Shown here one piece after another: positions 36,461-46,268 of a DNA stretch of 64,000 nucleotides. The stretch's first letter is position 1, and every line of letters begins with the position of its first letter. The notes under the pieces are model-generated. The model did not search any database, was not told the DNA's origin, and saw only the letters and a program-made list of their open reading frames with translations. The DNA is from Rummeliibacillus pycnus. Its GTDB lineage: Bacteria > Bacillota > Bacilli > Bacillales_A > Planococcaceae. A program made the translations under genes and the position numbers. The stretch is from the NCBI RefSeq assembly GCF_002884495.1, contig NZ_KZ614145.1:1316423-1380422 (forward strand), read 5' to 3'.

Positions 36461-37078
36461 ATGGCTCAAGCTCAATCCAAACAAGATCGTCGAATACTGA
36501 AAACTAAAAATGAAATTAAACAAGCATTGACGGAGTTAATAGAGGAGAAGCGTTTTGAAGCAATCACCGTTCGTGATATTACGGAAAGAGCTAATATTAA
36601 CCGGGGTACATTTTACTTACACTATCAAGATAAATATGACCTACTAAAACAATGTGAAGACGAAATTATCAAAAACATTATAGAGAATGTACGTGATGTA
36701 CAGGTATACGATATCGAAGAATTAATAGCAAAGGAAAAACCTTTTCCTTTTATCGTCACCATTTTAGAATATATCCAAGAAAATGCTGATTTTTTACGGG
36801 CTGTTCTTGGACCAAATGGTGACCCCTCATTTCAGGAAAAATTAAAAGAAGTCATGATTCAAAATTTCTTTTTCAAAAAATTAAATAATCCTTCAACAAC
36901 TGTACCTATTGATATTTTGACAACGTATATTTCGTCTGCTCATTTGGGAGTGATCCAACAATGGCTAAATACAGGGATGAAGCAATCGCCAGAAGAAATG
37001 GCCTCGATTTTATTTAGAATCATCACAAAGGGACCTATTGTAGCGATTGGGTTTGGTAATCGGGTACAGGAAAAGTAA
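36461..37078 (+). CDS. TetR family transcriptional regulator
   Basis: The 205-residue protein has an N-terminal HTH (LTELIEEKRFEAITVRDITERANINRGTFYLHYQDKYDLLKQ, about 18-60), the TetR signature, and a helical C-terminal ligand domain like TetR_C_33. ATG 36461 is preferred (TAGGAG 9 nt upstream) to the longer frame at 36452. It diverges from the YhgE/Pip-like gene and probably represses it through the inverted repeat at 36344. Confidence 0.88.
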   Translation: MAQAQSKQDRRILKTKNEIKQALTELIEEKRFEAITVRDITERANINRGTFYLHYQDKYDLLKQCEDEIIKNIIENVRDVQVYDIEELIAKEKPFPFIVTILEYIQENADFLRAVLGPNGDPSFQEKLKEVMIQNFFFKKLNNPSTTVPIDILTTYISSAHLGVIQQWLNTGMKQSPEEMASILFRIITKGPIVAIGFGNRVQEK

Positions 37079-37313
37079 ATAATTTATATTGATGATTTGA
37101 TTCTTGTGAAAAGCACCTCCAAAGTCTTATATACTAAAATGAACATATCTTTGAAAGTACTTTTTTATTTGTCTTCAAAAACTAAAGCTATAAAGAATTC
37201 TTTCCTTTAATTTATATTACGCCAAAGCTCTGTAGTATTTACCATTTTTTAGTGTTACATATCCACGAACTCCATAGGGTATTCTTCCACTCATAGTGGC
37301 TTCTTTGAGTTCC

Positions 37314-37342
37314 TTGAAAAAATAACAACCTCCACGTATACT
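37314..37342 (+). promoter_or_regulatory. Promoter of type I antitoxin RNA, copy 3
   Basis: TTGAAA (37314-37319), 17 bases, TATACT (37337-37342). It is the best match to consensus of the three copies. Confidence 0.8.
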
Positions 37343-37348
37343 AAAGTT

Positions 37349-37487
37349 ATTAAAAGCATAATTTAAAAAGACCGCCGATGTTGGTCCATCGAACGGTCAA
37401 TTAGATAGTTGGTTCCCTCAAGGGGATTAGCTGTAATGGAATATATAACCCATCTGAGCCCTTAACTCAAGGATGGGTTATTTTTTA
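37349..37487 (+). ncRNA. Antisense antitoxin RNA of type I TA locus, copy 3
   Basis: Runs from the promoter at 37314 to a terminator (AACCCATC 37447-37454, GATGGGTT 37472-37479, then ATTTTTT). It overlaps the 3' part of the toxin message, including its stop codon. The sequence is nearly the same as copies 1 and 2. Confidence 0.75.
37366..37398 (-). terminator. Terminator of toxin mRNA, copy 3
   Basis: On the minus strand GACCGTTCGATGG pairs with CATCGGCGGTC, followed by TTTTT. Confidence 0.7.
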
Positions 37488-37564
37488 TGGTTTTTAAATG
37501 AAAGTATTGAAACGACTAATGCTGCAAATGCTACAGCAAACATTAATGCTTCATATACTGACAT
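37478..37564 (-). CDS. Small hydrophobic type I toxin, copy 3
   Basis: The 28-residue peptide MSVYEALMFAVAFAALVVSI has one membrane helix and a charged KNHKK end. It differs from the 451-534 copy at a few residues but keeps the whole design. GGGGGTGGTG precedes the ATG. The minus-strand -10 (TACAAT, 37630-37625, with a TG extension) would start the message near 37618. The leader segment complementary to 37417-37431 can pair with the 3' end of the same message. Confidence 0.75.
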   Translation of the reverse strand: MSVYEALMFAVAFAALVVSILSFKNHKK

Positions 37565-37689
37565 GGCACCACCCCCTTTCTCGGGAGTGAGCCAACCACC
37601 CTTGAGTACAAACTATCTTAATTCATTGTAACAAACATGCGTTCCTTTTCGCCATACAAATTAGGTAAGCTTTTTGTTGTTAGTTGAAT

Positions 37690-38361
37690 CTAGATTCTAT
37701 TTTTTCTATAAAACTTTCGCAAAAGAACGATATAAATCCAGTCATATACGAAAGTTGCAATTGATAGGATCGTAATCAGATCTGTTCTGAAATAAATAAA
37801 AAATGCAACAGCAGCAAATAAGCTTCCTAGCATTTTAAATATCGCAATATAGATTGATTGACCGCTTGTGTTCCCTCTACTTAATAATAGAGAGATAAAA
37901 AGCCCAGACATCATTAAATTTTGCGAAAAAGCAGTATATTTTCCTTCCACATCATTAAACTCAAAAGTCATCGCTATGATGATAAAAAAACTGAATCCGA
38001 GAGCTATAAAAAATGATAAGTAAAAATAATCTGCTGAAGTCCCCTTCTTGATTTCCTTTCGTCCATACTTTAGATATTGCATCATAATGATAATATCCAG
38101 TAAAAACCAAATGAGTGTAATGATTTTTTGTGGTCCTGAGTGAGGTAAAATGAAGGTAAAAATAAATTCCCATGATATGTTTGCACAAATAGCTACCATA
38201 GGCATTCCATAATTTTCATCTTGGTACCCTCGAATGATGATTAGAATATAAGTTACAATCCAAAATAGACCCGTACCTAATTGTAAAATAGAAAGAAAGT
38301 CTCCCTGATTAAACAAATACACCCCCCATTTTAACAATCTTGATAATAAAAATTTAATCAT
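37690..38361 (-). CDS. Seven-helix membrane protein resembling Pyr4/PaxB-type terpene cyclases
   Basis: The 223-residue protein has seven predicted helices. The stretch GYQDENYGMPMVAICANISWEFIFTF near 45-70 and the acidic residue in WFLLDIIIMM near 85-90 resemble the conserved Glu/Asp positions of membrane-bound meroterpenoid cyclases (PaxB/Pyr4 family). A late Asp lies in TFVYDWIYIV near the C-terminus. No prenyl-transfer genes are adjacent, so the function is open. A decayed copy of its 3' half lies at 45240-45450. Moderate confidence in the family, low confidence in any activity. Confidence 0.5.
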   Translation of the reverse strand: MIKFLLSRLLKWGVYLFNQGDFLSILQLGTGLFWIVTYILIIIRGYQDENYGMPMVAICANISWEFIFTFILPHSGPQKIITLIWFLLDIIIMMQYLKYGRKEIKKGTSADYFYLSFFIALGFSFFIIIAMTFEFNDVEGKYTAFSQNLMMSGLFISLLLSRGNTSGQSIYIAIFKMLGSLFAAVAFFIYFRTDLITILSIATFVYDWIYIVLLRKFYRKNRI

Positions 38362-38680
38362 GATCTAGATACTATATGAGTAGAAATCTGACGAAGTCAG
38401 AATTCCTTTACTATAAAGAACTTGAATGTAGAACAATATAAACAATAATTAGAAAAAACATATAGAATACTATGATAAAAAACCTATGAAGATAAAATTA
38501 AAAAGCTATTCAAAAGAATATCAACTTGTAATTTTGAAAGTAAATCTCAAAATTTGTTAAAATTCAGAGATTTTGTTAAAAATACATCTATAGTAACTGT
38601 TCATATAAATTCTGAATTGTTAAACTATTAATAACTTCCAAGAATACACTTGAAAACTAATTCTTTCAGGAGGGATAGAG
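38362..38680. other. AT-rich divergent promoter region
   Basis: No gene seen. It separates the membrane protein (minus) from the protease gene (plus), which has the ribosome site AGGAGGG at 38669. Confidence 0.4.
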
Positions 38681-39670
38681 ATGGAGCAAAAGTTACATTT
38701 AATTCCGTATGAAGTGAATGCAGTTATGGAAGAAGTGTCTGAGGTACCAAAAGGGATTGAGCTTATTGCAGCTCCGAAAATTTGGGAGAAATCTAAAGGG
38801 AAGGGAATCACTGTCGCGATATTGGACACAGGCTGTGATGTCACCCATCCTGATTTGAGTGAGCGTATTATCGGCGGACGGAATTTCACGGGCGATGATA
38901 ATGGAAATCCTGATGTATACACTGACTATAATGGCCATGGAACCCATGTGGCTGGTACAATTGCTGCTGTCCATAATGGTGCAGGAGTAGTTGGTGTTGC
39001 ACCTGAAGCAAATTTATTGATTTTAAAAGTGCTTGATAAAAACGGATCAGGTCAATACGACTGGATCATAAATGGAATTAACTATGCAGTTGAACAAAAG
39101 GTGGATATTATCTCCATGAGCCTCGGCGGTTCTAAGGATGTATTAGAGTTGCACCAAGCAATTCAAAGTGCAATCGCTAACCAAATTCTAGTAGTTTGTG
39201 CTGCTGGAAATGAGGGAGATGGACAGAGTTCTTCAGATGAATTGACCTATCCTGCCTGCTACAATGAAGTTATCAGTGTTGGATCGATTAATCTGCAACG
39301 CCGTTCTTCTAAATTTTCAAATTCGAATAATGAAGTCGACTTAGTAGCCCCTGGTGAAGAAATCCTTTCAACGTATTTAAATGGAAAATATGCAAAACTA
39401 AGCGGCACTTCGATGGCAACACCGCATATATCAGGTGCACTTGCACTCATAAAAGAAATTGCCACCAAAAACTTTGAGCGAAATCTAACAGAAGATGAGC
39501 TGTATGCACAGTTAATAAAGAGAACGATTCCTTTAGGAAACTCGCCAAAACTCGAAGGCAACGGGTTGGTGTACTTAACATTAGAGGATTTCTTATCGGA
39601 TGTGTTCAACCAAAAATTATCTGCACAGGTGTTGAAAATTAATGGAAAAGCTAGAATTGCTAAATTGTGA
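38681..39670 (+). CDS. isp: Intracellular subtilisin-like serine protease
   Basis: The 329-residue S8 protease has no signal peptide and carries the LIPY motif at 7-10, the inhibitory N-terminal extension of the ISP family. The triad is Asp49 (ILDTGCD), His86 (HGTHVAGT) and Ser244 (GTSMATPH), with Asn177 as the oxyanion residue. ISPs are made in the cytoplasm of sporulating Bacillales and degrade bulk protein. The end of the gene overlaps the next gene, encoding an intracellular nuclease, by 29 nt, so protein and DNA/RNA breakdown are translationally coupled. Good ribosome site (AGGAGGG). Confidence 0.92.
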   Translation: MEQKLHLIPYEVNAVMEEVSEVPKGIELIAAPKIWEKSKGKGITVAILDTGCDVTHPDLSERIIGGRNFTGDDNGNPDVYTDYNGHGTHVAGTIAAVHNGAGVVGVAPEANLLILKVLDKNGSGQYDWIINGINYAVEQKVDIISMSLGGSKDVLELHQAIQSAIANQILVVCAAGNEGDGQSSSDELTYPACYNEVISVGSINLQRRSSKFSNSNNEVDLVAPGEEILSTYLNGKYAKLSGTSMATPHISGALALIKEIATKNFERNLTEDELYAQLIKRTIPLGNSPKLEGNGLVYLTLEDFLSDVFNQKLSAQVLKINGKARIAKL

Positions 39671-40451
39671 ATGGGAAACGGCCAAGTCAAACTTTTTAAA
39701 ATATAAGGAAAATCGACCCTATTATGACGAAAAGAAAGATAAGAAAGTCAAGAATCAATACTATCAATGCATTTCATTCACGGATGCTAATCTTTCAGAA
39801 AAGCTTCATACATTGCTTGAAACAACACATACAGATCCGTTAAACTACAGCCCGCATCGTTATGTGTACCCATGGGTTGATTTGCAGGAAAACGGTTCAT
39901 TAAAAAGCCTTTATTCTGGAAATGGGATGGATCCACTTTCTGTCATAGAGAAGGACATTCGTCTCCATGAAATGCAGACAAAAGGGTTAATCGGCATCTT
40001 TTCGGATGATCTATTAAACTGTGAGCATGTAGTGCCTCAATCATGGTTCGATAAAAAAGAACCAATGAGAGGAGACTTGCATCATCTATTTGCTTGCGAA
40101 CCCACCTGCAATAGTAGTCGCAGCAACTATCCTTACTTCGATTTCTACGATTATGTCCCTGAAGGATCAATTTTAGGAATCAAAGATGGTTGCGGCAAGG
40201 CTGAAGAAAGTAAATTCGAACCAGAATACGGTAAAGGAATCGTTGCCAGAGCAACACTCTATTTCCTAATTCGCTATCCAAACACAATAAAAAAAGAACT
40301 AGTGAATGTTCCTATATTGTTAAAATGGCATCAAACATTTCCGGTATCCATCTATGAAAAGCATCGTAACCTAGCGATCCATGAACTTCAAGGCAATCGG
40401 AACCCATTTATTGATTTTCCGGAGATGGCAGAAAGTATCGTAACCATATAA
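39642..40451 (+). CDS. Endonuclease I family nuclease (EndA/NucM type), non-secreted
   Basis: The 269-residue protein has the endonuclease I His-Me finger core LLNCEHVVPQSWFDKKEPMRGDLHHLFACEPTCNSSRSNYPY (about 125-168), with catalytic His and Asn ligands. Unlike most family members it lacks a signal peptide. It begins inside the protease gene (ATG 39642, AGGTG upstream, 29-nt overlap), so the two are coupled. This suggests the pair recycles nucleic acid and protein in a dying mother cell or acts as a programmed degradation pair. The active site is full, so it is probably active. Confidence 0.85.
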   Translation: MEKLELLNCEWETAKSNFLKYKENRPYYDEKKDKKVKNQYYQCISFTDANLSEKLHTLLETTHTDPLNYSPHRYVYPWVDLQENGSLKSLYSGNGMDPLSVIEKDIRLHEMQTKGLIGIFSDDLLNCEHVVPQSWFDKKEPMRGDLHHLFACEPTCNSSRSNYPYFDFYDYVPEGSILGIKDGCGKAEESKFEPEYGKGIVARATLYFLIRYPNTIKKELVNVPILLKWHQTFPVSIYEKHRNLAIHELQGNRNPFIDFPEMAESIVTI

Positions 40452-40660
40452 AGTGAAACTTCCATCAGTGGGGTTTTCTTCATCCCCCACTGATTCATAT
40501 TTGAATACAAGCTAAGTACACACGTCCGTGTGGCAACGCTTGTGTGACTAACATCCTGTTGGTCCAACTAATCGAGGTTTTAGAGGCTATTTTTCCCCCA
40601 CCTTTCTTTTCTTAAAGTCTTGTGGTGAGGGGGCTTACAGGTAAGCGACCTTTAAAATCC
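40449..40660 (+). repeat. Interspersed repeat family A, copy 1
   Basis: It begins at the stop codon of the nuclease gene with AAAGTGAAACTTCCATCAGTGGGG, forms a hairpin with CCCCCACTGAT, and ends in a second stem (CCCCCACC / GTGGTGAGGGGG). Similar elements are at 56208 and 63007, all on the plus strand after genes. The hairpins may act as terminators or RNA-stability elements. Confidence 0.7.
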
Positions 40661-40735
40661 GTTTTCCGAATGGATTCACCTTGATTATGAAGAAGAAATA
40701 TCTGTCCTCTTTCGGATAGGATAAGTTGTGAATAG

Positions 40736-40816
40736 AGACTCATCGTTTTCATTCCTTTCAATAGTTGTTGTCGTAAACACTATTTTACAAGGATTGAATA
40801 GATGAGTCTTTTTTAG
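40736..40816 (+). terminator. Terminator with a large internal loop
   Basis: AGACTCATC (40736-40744) pairs with GATGAGTCT (40801-40809), followed by TTTTTTAG. A smaller stem lies inside. It ends transcription from the protease/nuclease pair. Confidence 0.65.
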
Positions 40817-41147
40817 TGTTGCACTTAAAGTGTAAATTTTGAATTTATTACTTTTTTAAGTAGGTCACTATTCAAGTATAAATTCATTCCATACCCTGCA
40901 AACACCGATTCTAGACTTTAAAACTAATTAAACGATCCCTTCACTTTATTTTTGGTCATTTTGCAATAGTCAACCTTAGACATATTTCACTAAAACTTTT
41001 TCAACTTTTTTGTCATTTTATAGATTTGTCCTACATACTATAGATTTTGTGATTGTTGATTTTAGGAGGAGAACTGATTAGGTAGTTCTTTTTGCTAATT
41101 TCTGTTACTCGTAGCCTTTGGAATTGTTTTATCTAAAAAAATAAAGA

Positions 41148-41651
41148 ATGTTCGTAGGAGGGGTTATTATTACTTTATCTTCACGTATTTCAAAGTGGGT
41201 ATTAACAGTTGTTTCCATGCTGGCATTATTTGCGGCATTTACTTTTGGTCAAGCAAGCAATGCAAAAGCCTCCATCAATTATGGAGAAGAAGTTTCACAA
41301 GTAGCACAACGTTATGTAAATACTCCTTATAAATGGGGAGGAACGACGCCAAAAGGTTTTGATGCTAGTGGATTTACACAATATATTTATAAAAAAGCAG
41401 CTACTAAAAAGGTAATACCAAGAACAAGTGCCACGCAATATAAAGAAGGTACATCTGTTAGACAAAATCAATTAAAACAAGGCGATTTAGTCTTTTATGC
41501 TACAGGGAAAAAAGGAGTAGTATCTTTTGTTGCCATTTACAATGGTGATGGGACATTTACTGGCGTTACGATGGATGGTGTAAAAGTTGTTAAAATGAAT
41601 GGAAAGTATTGGAAAGATCGCTATATTGGTGCAAAACGAATTATTAAATAA
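41148..41651 (+). CDS. Secreted NlpC/P60 domain protein lacking the catalytic Cys
   Basis: The product is up to 167 residues: a signal peptide (about 12-40, cut near NAKA|S) and one NlpC/P60 domain. The active-site stretch reads GFDASGFTQYIY where working peptidoglycan hydrolases have GFDCSGF, so Cys is Ala73. The HVGIY motif is FVAIY, so the catalytic His is Phe127. The protein is therefore almost certainly not a hydrolase; it may bind wall or act as a decoy or adaptor. No ribosome site precedes ATG 41148. AGGAGG (41156-41161) lies inside the frame and points to a non-standard ATT start at 41166 or 41169. Confidence 0.75.
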   Translation: MFVGGVIITLSSRISKWVLTVVSMLALFAAFTFGQASNAKASINYGEEVSQVAQRYVNTPYKWGGTTPKGFDASGFTQYIYKKAATKKVIPRTSATQYKEGTSVRQNQLKQGDLVFYATGKKGVVSFVAIYNGDGTFTGVTMDGVKVVKMNGKYWKDRYIGAKRIIK

Positions 41652-41667
41652 TCTTCAAACAAGATTA

Positions 41668-41698
41668 GCCCTTCTCTATCAGAGAAGGGCTTTGTGTT
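41668..41698 (+). terminator. Terminator of the NlpC/P60 gene
   Basis: AGCCCTTCTC and GAGAAGGGCT form a 10-bp stem with a 5-nt loop, followed by TTGTG. The T run is short. Confidence 0.7.
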
Positions 41699-41781
41699 GA
41701 GTGTACAGTTTTAAGAAAAACCTAAATACAACAAAAAAGAAAGCATATGTTAAAAACTATCTAATATACAACGCTAATGTT

Positions 41782-43230
41782 TCACTTCTTATTAGCCTCA
41801 TATACTTTCAATAACTTACCTTTTATTGTTGTGTTCTTCATTTTATTTAACACAATCGGACCTTTATTATTTAGTATTTCAACATAAGAAAAATTATCTA
41901 ATATTGTAATGATACCAATATCCTCTACTGATACTCCGTCAATTTTTGCAATCGTTCCAACAAAATCTACTGCTCTAAGCTTCTTTTTTTTACCACCATT
42001 AAAGAATAACTTCATGATTTGCTCGTTTAATTTTTCACTTTTTGCATGTTTAATCGTTGGTCCAACATTCATTTTTAATTCAAAAGTCATTTTCTTACTT
42101 GATACTTCCTCTTTTGAAGGAGCGGCCATTTTCGGAATCTCAAAACCAATGTATTCTTCAATTGCACTTAAAAACTGATTTTCAAATGGCGTAACAAAAG
42201 TGATTGCTTTCCCCTTTTGCCCTGCTCGTCCTGTTCTTCCTGTACGATGGACATAGCTTTCTTTCTCTAATGGAATGTCGTAGTTGATCACATGGGTTAT
42301 ATTATCAATATCAATTCCTCTAGCGGCTACATCTGTAGCAATTAAATAGCGAAATTCTCCTCTTCTAAAGTCATTCATCACAGCAAGCCGATCATCTTGA
42401 ACCATGCCACCGTGAATTTTATCACAGCTATAACCTAAATCAGCTAATTGATCACATACAGTATCTACTCGATCTTTTGTTCGACAAAAGATTATGCAAC
42501 TATCTGGATTTTCAACAATTGTTACATCTTTAAGCATAGAAAATTTATTCTTTTCTTCCACTTCAACAAGAGAATGTTCAATTTTATCAGTTGTGAGTCC
42601 CGTTGCCTTAATTTCAATATCGATAGGTGTTTTCATATAGTTAAGTGAGAGATTTTTGATCTCATCTGGTAGAGTAGCTGAAAATAACATGGTCACTCGT
42701 TTGCGAGGTACCTCTTTGATGATAGCTTCTACTTGTTCGATAAATCCCATGTTTAACATTTCGTCCGCTTCATCAATAACAAGATAGTTAATCTTATCTA
42801 AGGACAGAGTACCTTTTTCAATATGATCTAACACACGGCCTGGAGTACCAACGACTACATGTGTTTTTTGCTTTAGTTCCGTTTTTTGTATGGCAAAGGG
42901 TTGTTTTCCGTAAATCGCTGTTGCTTTTATCCGTTTAAACCTGCCTATGTTTAGGAAATCCTCTTTCACTTGCACAGCCAATTCTCTCGTTGGTATCAAG
43001 ATAAGCGCTTGAGGTTTGTTTTCCTTCCAATCAATTAATTGACAAATTGGAATCCCGTATGAAGCAGTCTTCCCACTACCTGTTTGCGATTTTACGACAA
43101 GGTCCTTTTTCTCTAACACAAGAGGAATAACCTTACTTTGAACTGCTGTTGGATTTTCATATTCTAAGCTATCCAGTGCCTTAACTATTTCATTACTTAA
43201 TTTATAATCTTTAAAACTTTCTTTGCACAT
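41782..43230 (-). CDS. dbpA: DEAD-box RNA helicase DbpA/YxiN
   Basis: The 482-residue helicase has all core motifs: [30 protein letters not shown] (VIDEADEML), SATLP, and [10 protein letters not shown] with [12 protein letters not shown]-terminal DbpA RNA-binding domain follows (about 405-482, [26 protein letters not shown]). DbpA/YxiN binds hairpin 92 of 23S rRNA and helps 50S assembly. Full length, monocistronic. ATG 43230 is followed by CKESFKDY; the upstream ribosome site is purine-rich (AAAAAGAGG). Confidence 0.93.
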   Translation of the reverse strand: MCKESFKDYKLSNEIVKALDSLEYENPTAVQSKVIPLVLEKKDLVVKSQTGSGKTASYGIPICQLIDWKENKPQALILIPTRELAVQVKEDFLNIGRFKRIKATAIYGKQPFAIQKTELKQKTHVVVGTPGRVLDHIEKGTLSLDKINYLVIDEADEMLNMGFIEQVEAIIKEVPRKRVTMLFSATLPDEIKNLSLNYMKTPIDIEIKATGLTTDKIEHSLVEVEEKNKFSMLKDVTIVENPDSCIIFCRTKDRVDTVCDQLADLGYSCDKIHGGMVQDDRLAVMNDFRRGEFRYLIATDVAARGIDIDNITHVINYDIPLEKESYVHRTGRTGRAGQKGKAITFVTPFENQFLSAIEEYIGFEIPKMAAPSKEEVSSKKMTFELKMNVGPTIKHAKSEKLNEQIMKLFFNGGKKKKLRAVDFVGTIAKIDGVSVEDIGIITILDNFSYVEILNNKGPIVLNKMKNTTIKGKLLKVYEANKK

Positions 43231-43611
43231 AACTAAGCCTCTTTTTTTGGGGGATTTTATCCTTATTATTATCTCGGGATTATCCCCTTATTCAAACTAT
43301 CATTATACGCTAAATTGATAAGAAATGACCTGCTTTACGGCGTGGCCACTAAAAAAGTGGAGTAGACTAATTTTTATTGTATATATTTGATATTGCATGA
43401 AGTGGAATCGACTTCAACTAAGATAGTAACATAATTGTGTGAGTACCTGGCACTAAACACTCCCGTATAAAGACGGTGGAGTTAGACCACGCACTTGGAA
43501 ATTAACCTCTTATAGCCCTTGTAACAATCTATTAAAAGTCATTTCTGCCACTTCATGATATAATTTGTATTGCAATTTATAACTTATAGTAGAAGATTGG
43601 TGAATAATAAT
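43231..43611. other. Intergenic region between divergent genes
   Basis: No gene. A hairpin CCAC-TAAAAAA-GTGG near 43346-43360 is visible; other elements were not recognised. Confidence 0.35.
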
Positions 43612-45021
43612 ATGAAAAAACAAAAGACAGGATCTTGTACAACACTTTTAGTCGGAAAAAAGGCTTCTATTGATGGCTCTACAATGATTGCGCGAAACGA
43701 AGATAGTGGTAGTGCTGCCTCAAATCCACAACGATTCGTTGTGATGAATCCAGTAGATCAACCGAAAATTTATAAATCTGTTCAAAGTACGTTTGAAATT
43801 GAACTCCCTGATCATCCTTTGCGCTATACGTCAACACCAGATGCCAGTGATGAAAATGGGATTTGGGGAGAATCAGGCATCAATAGTGCAAATGTAGCGA
43901 TGACAGCAACAGAAACGATTACGACCAATTCTCGTATTTTAGGCGTTGACCCACTCGTGAAAAGTGGGATTGGCGAAGAAGATATGTTGACGATCGTTCT
44001 ACCTTACATTCGTTCTGCCAAAGAAGGGGTACTACGTTTAGGTGAAATTTTAGAAAAGTACGGCACATACGAATCAAATGGTGTAGCGTTCTCAGACAAA
44101 GATGAAATTTGGTATTTCGAAACAATTGGTGGTCATCACTGGGCAGCGATTCGTATTCCAGATGATGCATATGTCATTGCACCGAACCGCTTCAACATTG
44201 ATTATTTTGATTTTGAGTCTGCTGATACACTTTACTCAGAGGAACTTCCAGCATTAATCGAAAAATACCACTTAAATCCAGATACAGATCAAGTGAACTT
44301 ACGCCACATTTTTGGCAGTGCGTCCGTAAAAGATACACGTTACAACAACCCTCGCGCATGGTATGTTCAAAAATTCTTCAATCCAGAAATTGAACAACAA
44401 CCGATGGATCATGATCTACCATTTATTTGTCGGGCTAATCGTAAAATCTCTGTAGAAGATGTAAAATGGGCACTAAGCTCTCACTTCCAAAACACACCAT
44501 TTGATCCTTACGGTGAAGGTGATGAAAAATCGAAGAGCATGTATCGCACAATTGGCATTAACCGTAACCAAGAATCTCATATTTTACAAATTCGTAACGA
44601 TGTACCTGCTGAAATTGCAGGTGTGCATTGGTTAGCATTCGGACCAAATACATTTAACGCCGTTGTGCCATTCTATGCGAATGTAACGGATACGCCTGCA
44701 TGCTACCGCGATACGACAACAACGTTTGATATTAGCAAAATCCATTGGTTAAGCCACACCATTGCTCTACTTGGCGATACGAATTTCGACCTTTATAGCG
44801 ATTTTCAACGAGCATTCGAACAAAATACCGTTGCAAGTTGCCGCTTCGTTCAAATGAACGCAGACAAAGAAGCGATGGAACAAGAGAATATTCAAGCATA
44901 TCTAGAACAAGTGAATGAACAATTCGCGGATATTTGTTTTAAAAACACGAATAAGTTATTAGGCGACATGGTTGGTGTTGGTACGAAGAGAATGAAACTA
45001 AACTTTTCATTAAATGATTAA
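43612..45021 (+). CDS. pepD: C69 family dipeptidase
   Basis: The 469-residue peptidase U34/C69 family protein has the Ntn-type nucleophile Cys9 ([27 protein letters not shown]), possibly exposed by N-terminal processing, and the later motifs [20 protein letters not shown] and [21 protein letters not shown]. Such enzymes cleave a wide range of dipeptides in the cytoplasm. Codons are slightly less AT-biased than in the neighbours. ATG 43612 is chosen over the longer frame; the ribosome site (AGATTGGTG) is weak. Terminator at 45027. Confidence 0.9.
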   Translation: MKKQKTGSCTTLLVGKKASIDGSTMIARNEDSGSAASNPQRFVVMNPVDQPKIYKSVQSTFEIELPDHPLRYTSTPDASDENGIWGESGINSANVAMTATETITTNSRILGVDPLVKSGIGEEDMLTIVLPYIRSAKEGVLRLGEILEKYGTYESNGVAFSDKDEIWYFETIGGHHWAAIRIPDDAYVIAPNRFNIDYFDFESADTLYSEELPALIEKYHLNPDTDQVNLRHIFGSASVKDTRYNNPRAWYVQKFFNPEIEQQPMDHDLPFICRANRKISVEDVKWALSSHFQNTPFDPYGEGDEKSKSMYRTIGINRNQESHILQIRNDVPAEIAGVHWLAFGPNTFNAVVPFYANVTDTPACYRDTTTTFDISKIHWLSHTIALLGDTNFDLYSDFQRAFEQNTVASCRFVQMNADKEAMEQENIQAYLEQVNEQFADICFKNTNKLLGDMVGVGTKRMKLNFSLND

Positions 45022-45026
45022 CAGAT

Positions 45027-45066
45027 GAAAAAGCTGAGCAAAATTTGCACAGCTTTTTTGTTTTTC
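45027..45066 (+). terminator. Terminator of pepD
   Basis: AAAAGCTG and CAGCTTTT pair around a loop of about 13 nt, followed by TTGTTTTTC. Confidence 0.75.
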
Positions 45067-45239
45067 GTTATTCTGTGTGAGTCACCCACACAAAAGCAGA
45101 TATTATTTCAAGAATCTTTAATCATAATCATCCAAAGAACAATTTGGACTTCCTTTTGCTTCACTCGAGCTTTCATTAACTTAATATTTTTTAGAATAGA
45201 CTACACTACGAGTTGAAGCACTTATGGCATCTCCCCATT

Positions 45240-45450
45240 CGAACAAACTTGAGTACAAACTACCAAAATAGAAATCTATTACTTATAAATTGATACTAAA
45301 TCTATTTCTTCTATAAAACTTTTTCAAAAGATCAATATTAATCTAGTCATATATGAGAGTTACAATTGGAAAGGATCGTAATCAGCTCATAAATAAAAAA
45401 TGCAGCAACAGCAAATAAGCTTCCTAGCATTTTAAAAATCGATATATGCC
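45240..45450 (-). pseudogene. Decayed copy of the membrane protein gene at 37690
   Basis: Positions 45300-45450 align with 37690-37855. Both share AGCTTCCTAGCATTTTAAA, ATAAATAAAAAATGCA and TTCTATAAAACTTT. The copy reads IFKMLGSLFAVAAFFIY in the same minus frame but then shifts frame and hits stops. A short piece (CTTGAGTACAAACTA, near 45250) also resembles the flank of the type I TA locus (37600). It marks the left edge of the peptide-biosynthesis island. Confidence 0.7.
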
Positions 45451-45506
45451 AGCTGAGAAAAAACTCTTTCGATATATACTTTTTTAACTATACAATAATT
45501 TTGAAT

Positions 45507-46268
45507 TTAGAATGTCCACTCATTTTTTTTGAATAATAATTTAATATACGGAAATATTGCTGTTTTTGCATTTGATTTATTAATAAAATTTTCAGTAATG
45601 GAAATTCCATCTTCCAAATTAATTACTTGATGCCACCATCCAGATGGTGTATAAACTATGTCTCCTGGATTTTGGTATACAATTATAGGGTTAGCTTTTG
45701 AAAACTCAGGAAACTTCTCTAAATTCGGATTAAATGCATCAACCATTCCTTCGTACATATATTTTGAATCTTCTGGAGAGAAGAAAATCCATTTTTTCCT
45801 ACCTGTGATAACAGCATTCCATGCACTTGTCATTGCAAAATCTAAATGTAGAGGTGTCCCAGAACCTTTTGGACCTATAAATAACCATTTACAATCATTC
45901 ATTTCTCCACGTGGAATATAGTCTATCCAATTATCTTTGAAGATTTCAATTGAATTATAGTCTTCATAAATTTCTTTACAATTTTCCATAAAGCTCCACG
46001 TACAATACCATGGATTTTCTTCTTGTCCTTCCACTTTTAAATAATCAATATATTCTCCTAATGTTGTTTCATATAAATCTGAAATTTCTATATGATTACA
46101 TTTTCGAATTAACACTAATTTATCCCCATATTTTTCTTTAAGATATTCTAATGACCAAATTTGTGTAGCTTTCCAGCTATCGGCTATTCCTTCTAATAAT
46201 AATGGTTTTTTTGCATAATCTGTTAAAAATTCTTTTTGAGAAAGTTCGTTTTTTATTTTATTTACCAT
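45507..46268 (-). CDS. JmjC/cupin-8 type Fe(II)/2-oxoglutarate hydroxylase
   Basis: The 253-residue protein has the JmjC-like facial triad: His141 and Asp143 (TPLHLDFAMTSAWN) and His213 (YTPSGWWHQV), plus LLLEGIADSW and WLFIGPKGSGT as in cupin-8 hydroxylases. These enzymes hydroxylate peptide or protein side chains, and several act on RiPP precursors. ATG 46268 overlaps the upstream stop by 7 nt, with GGGAGG 7 nt before it. It is the last gene of the peptide-biosynthesis operon, so it probably hydroxylates the 18-residue peptide. Substrate inferred from context. Confidence 0.8.
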   Translation of the reverse strand: MVNKIKNELSQKEFLTDYAKKPLLLEGIADSWKATQIWSLEYLKEKYGDKLVLIRKCNHIEISDLYETTLGEYIDYLKVEGQEENPWYCTWSFMENCKEIYEDYNSIEIFKDNWIDYIPRGEMNDCKWLFIGPKGSGTPLHLDFAMTSAWNAVITGRKKWIFFSPEDSKYMYEGMVDAFNPNLEKFPEFSKANPIIVYQNPGDIVYTPSGWWHQVINLEDGISITENFINKSNAKTAIFPYIKLLFKKNEWTF

